Source of the DNA: Lysobacterales bacterium UBA5700 | GTDB lineage: Bacteria; Pseudomonadota; Gammaproteobacteria; Xanthomonadales; Xanthomonadaceae | Length of the DNA: 6,247 bases | Direction of reading: 5' to 3' | Assembly: GCA_002420085.1 (NCBI GenBank) | Contig: DIHI01000015.1 | Span: forward strand, 8,303 to 14,549 | Part shown: positions 4,712 to 6,247 of the stretch, one piece after another | How positions within the stretch are numbered: position 1 is the stretch's first letter | Layout: every line of letters begins with the position of its first letter | Program-made: the position numbers and the translations under genes | Notes under the pieces: model-generated | Told to the model about the DNA's origin: nothing | Seen by the model: the letters and a program-made list of their open reading frames with translations, nothing else | Database searches by the model: none

Positions 4712-6247
4712 TTTCTGCCGCGCCAGCTTCGCCAGCCCGCTCGACAATTGCACCGCGCCATTGAGCCGCGCCGCCGCGCTTGCCCAATTGCCGCTGACCG
4801 ACAGCTTGTTGTCGGGGCGGATGCGGGCGCGGTCTTTGAGGCGCTCGACATAGGCGAGCAGCCCCGGCACATTGGCAAAGCGGTCGCCGTGGAAACTGAC
4901 CAGCGCGCCCTTGGCCCCGATATCCAGCTTGGAAATCCCCGCCGCCTTGGCGTTGCCCTTCACTTCCATCAGCAAGATCAGGTTCGCTGTTTCGGGCGGC
5001 AGCGGGCCAAAGCGGTCGATCAGTTCGGCGGCAAAGGCGTCCAGCCCGGCGCGCCCCTCGGCCTCGTTGATGCGCCGATACAGCGCCATGCGCAGCGGCA
5101 GGTCGGGGACATAATCCTCCGGAATCAGGATCGGCGCGTCGACCGTAATGACCGGCGACATGGCCTCGCGCGGCGGGGCGAGGCCTGCGCCCTCCGCCTT
5201 GGCCGCCAATATCGCCTCTTCCAGCATCGACTGGTAAAGTTCGAACCCGACCTCGCGGATATGGCCCGACTGTTCATCACCGACCAGATTGCCCGCGCCG
5301 CGAATGTCGAGATCGTGGCTGGCCAGCTGGAACCCGGCACCCAGCGTGTCGAGATCGCCGAGCAGCTTCAGCCGCTTTTCCGCCGTGTCGGTAATCACAC
5401 CATTTTCGGGCGTGGTCAGATAGGCATAGGCGCGTGTCTTGGACCGCCCGACGCGCCCGCGCAGCTGATACAGCTGTGCCAGCCCGAACCGGTCGGCGCG
5501 ATGGATGACCAAAGTGTTGGCGCTGGGAATGTCGAGCCCGCTTTCGACGATGGTGGTTGATACCAGCACATCATATTGCCGGTCATAAAAGGCGCCCATC
5601 CGCTCTTCGACCTCGCCCGGGGCCATTTGCCCGTGCGCGACGACATATTTGACCTCGGGCACGCGGGTGCGCAGATATTCCTCGATATCGGGCAGATCCT
5701 TGATGCGCGGCGTTACAAAAAAGCTCTGTCCGCCGCGGTCATGTTCGCGCAGCAAGGCTTCGCGGATCACCACCGGATCCCACGGGCTGACATAGGTGCG
5801 CACCGCCAGCCGGTCGACCGGCGGCGTTTGAATGACGCTGAGCTCGCGCAGCCCCGACATCGCCATTTGCAGCGTGCGCGGGATCGGCGTCGCGGTCAGC
5901 GTCAGCACATGAACGTCGGTCTTGAGCTGTTTCAGCCTTTCCTTGTGGACGACGCCGAAGCGCTGTTCCTCGTCGACGATGACCAGCCCCAGCCGCTTGA
6001 ATTCGACCGATTTGGCAAACACCGCGTGGGTGCCGACGACAATGTCGATACTGCCATCGGCCAGCCCGTCGCGCGTCTTCTGCGCCTCGGCGGCGGGCAC
6101 CAGCCGCGACAGGCGACCAAGGTTGACGGGAAAGCCGCGAAACCGGTCGACGAAATTGCTGTAATGCTGGCGCGCCAGCAGCGTCGTCGGGCACACGACC
6201 GCCACCTGCATTCCTGCCATCGCCGCGACGAACGCCGCGCGCAGCGC
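4703..6247 (-). CDS. mfd: Transcription-repair coupling factor Mfd, C-terminal part
   Basis: The 514 visible residues are the C-terminal part of a protein usually about 1,150 long; the gene enters from the right edge just after the expected Walker A motif (first residues ALRAAFVAAM). Mfd is a superfamily 2 DNA translocase that removes RNA polymerase stalled at DNA lesions and recruits UvrA. Motifs: PTTLLARQH 20-28 (Ia), DEEQ 92-95 (Walker B), TATPIPRTL 118-126 (III), a VSTTIVESGLDIP motif 229-241 (V), QLRGRVGRS 261-269 (VI), then the TRG segment about 303-328 (HDLDIRGAGNLVG) that couples ATP use to movement. From about 363 the regulatory C-terminal domain follows, ending LAKLARQKDN. The wording of these motifs and the codon use suggest an alphaproteobacterium, perhaps a sphingomonad. 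The TAG stop (4703-4705) lies within the inverted repeat, which may have altered the last residues. It is convergent with the cyclic-di-GMP gene, separated by 42 bp. Confidence 0.96.
   Translation of the reverse strand, partial: ALRAAFVAAMAGMQVAVVCPTTLLARQHYSNFVDRFRGFPVNLGRLSRLVPAAEAQKTRDGLADGSIDIVVGTHAVFAKSVEFKRLGLVIVDEEQRFGVVHKERLKQLKTDVHVLTLTATPIPRTLQMAMSGLRELSVIQTPPVDRLAVRTYVSPWDPVVIREALLREHDRGGQSFFVTPRIKDLPDIEEYLRTRVPEVKYVVAHGQMAPGEVEERMGAFYDRQYDVLVSTTIVESGLDIPSANTLVIHRADRFGLAQLYQLRGRVGRSKTRAYAYLTTPENGVITDTAEKRLKLLGDLDTLGAGFQLASHDLDIRGAGNLVGDEQSGHIREVGFELYQSMLEEAILAAKAEGAGLAPPREAMSPVITVDAPILIPEDYVPDLPLRMALYRRINEAEGRAGLDAFAAELIDRFGPLPPETANLILLMEVKGNAKAAGISKLDIGAKGALVSFHGDRFANVPGLLAYVERLKDRARIRPDNKLSVSGNWASAAARLNGAVQLSSGLAKLARQKDN

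Noticed and set aside
4687..4878. A short minus-strand frame ending KIIRDSPQ, like the end of the cyclic-di-GMP protein
   Set aside because: The shared ending only reflects the inverted repeat arm read on the other strand; the rest overlaps mfd out of frame.
4682..5560. A 292-codon open frame on the plus strand
   Set aside because: It is antisense to mfd, whose helicase and TRG motifs prove the minus-strand reading.
1..6247. CRISPR array, tRNA, rRNA, phage genes or a full insertion sequence
   Set aside because: No regularly spaced direct repeats, no cloverleaf or rRNA signatures, and no transposase or integrase motifs were seen on either strand; only the short inverted repeat at 4636-4711 suggests mobile DNA.

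Overview
The window carries four protein genes in two blocks that look as if they come from different bacteria. The left block (about 1-4030) is GC-rich, dense in GATC tetranucleotides (I count about 49 in 4.04 kb) and resembles a flagellated gammaproteobacterium, perhaps Xanthomonadales-like. That assignment rests on protein style and composition only. The right block (about 4060-6247) has about 12 GATC in 2.2 kb, looser codon use (more ATT, TTT, TTG, AAA), and an alphaproteobacterial, sphingomonad-like mfd gene.

Layout. Positions 1-1401 (minus) hold a GH13 alpha-amylase-family lipoprotein, cut by the window's left edge. A 222-bp divergent intergenic region (1402-1623) contains a convincing sigma-28 (FliA, flagellar) type promoter facing right. 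It is followed by a two-gene operon on the plus strand: a FIST-domain sensor (1624-2784), then a PAS-GGDEF-EAL protein that makes and/or breaks cyclic di-GMP (GTG start at 2789, stop at 4658-4660). The convergent partner on the minus strand is the C-terminal 514 residues of the transcription-repair coupling factor Mfd (4703-6247, cut by the right edge). Between the two convergent genes lies a perfect 23-bp inverted repeat (4636-4711) of REP/REPIN type. Its arms supply the last codons of both genes and the Mfd stop, and the other stop falls directly against the arm.

How the genes may work together. FIST proteins bind small ligands, and some (the NosP type) are heme-based nitric oxide sensors that control a co-transcribed signalling partner. 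FIST plus a cyclic-di-GMP enzyme under a flagellar promoter suggests a module that tunes the swim/attach decision to a chemical cue. The amylase is probably an independent envelope-bound glucan-degrading enzyme. Mfd is housekeeping.

The most important caution is that the change in composition and protein style falls inside the conserved EAL motif of the cyclic-di-GMP gene. The open reading frame stays intact, but the gene may be a natural recombinant or a metagenome assembly chimera joined at a conserved motif.
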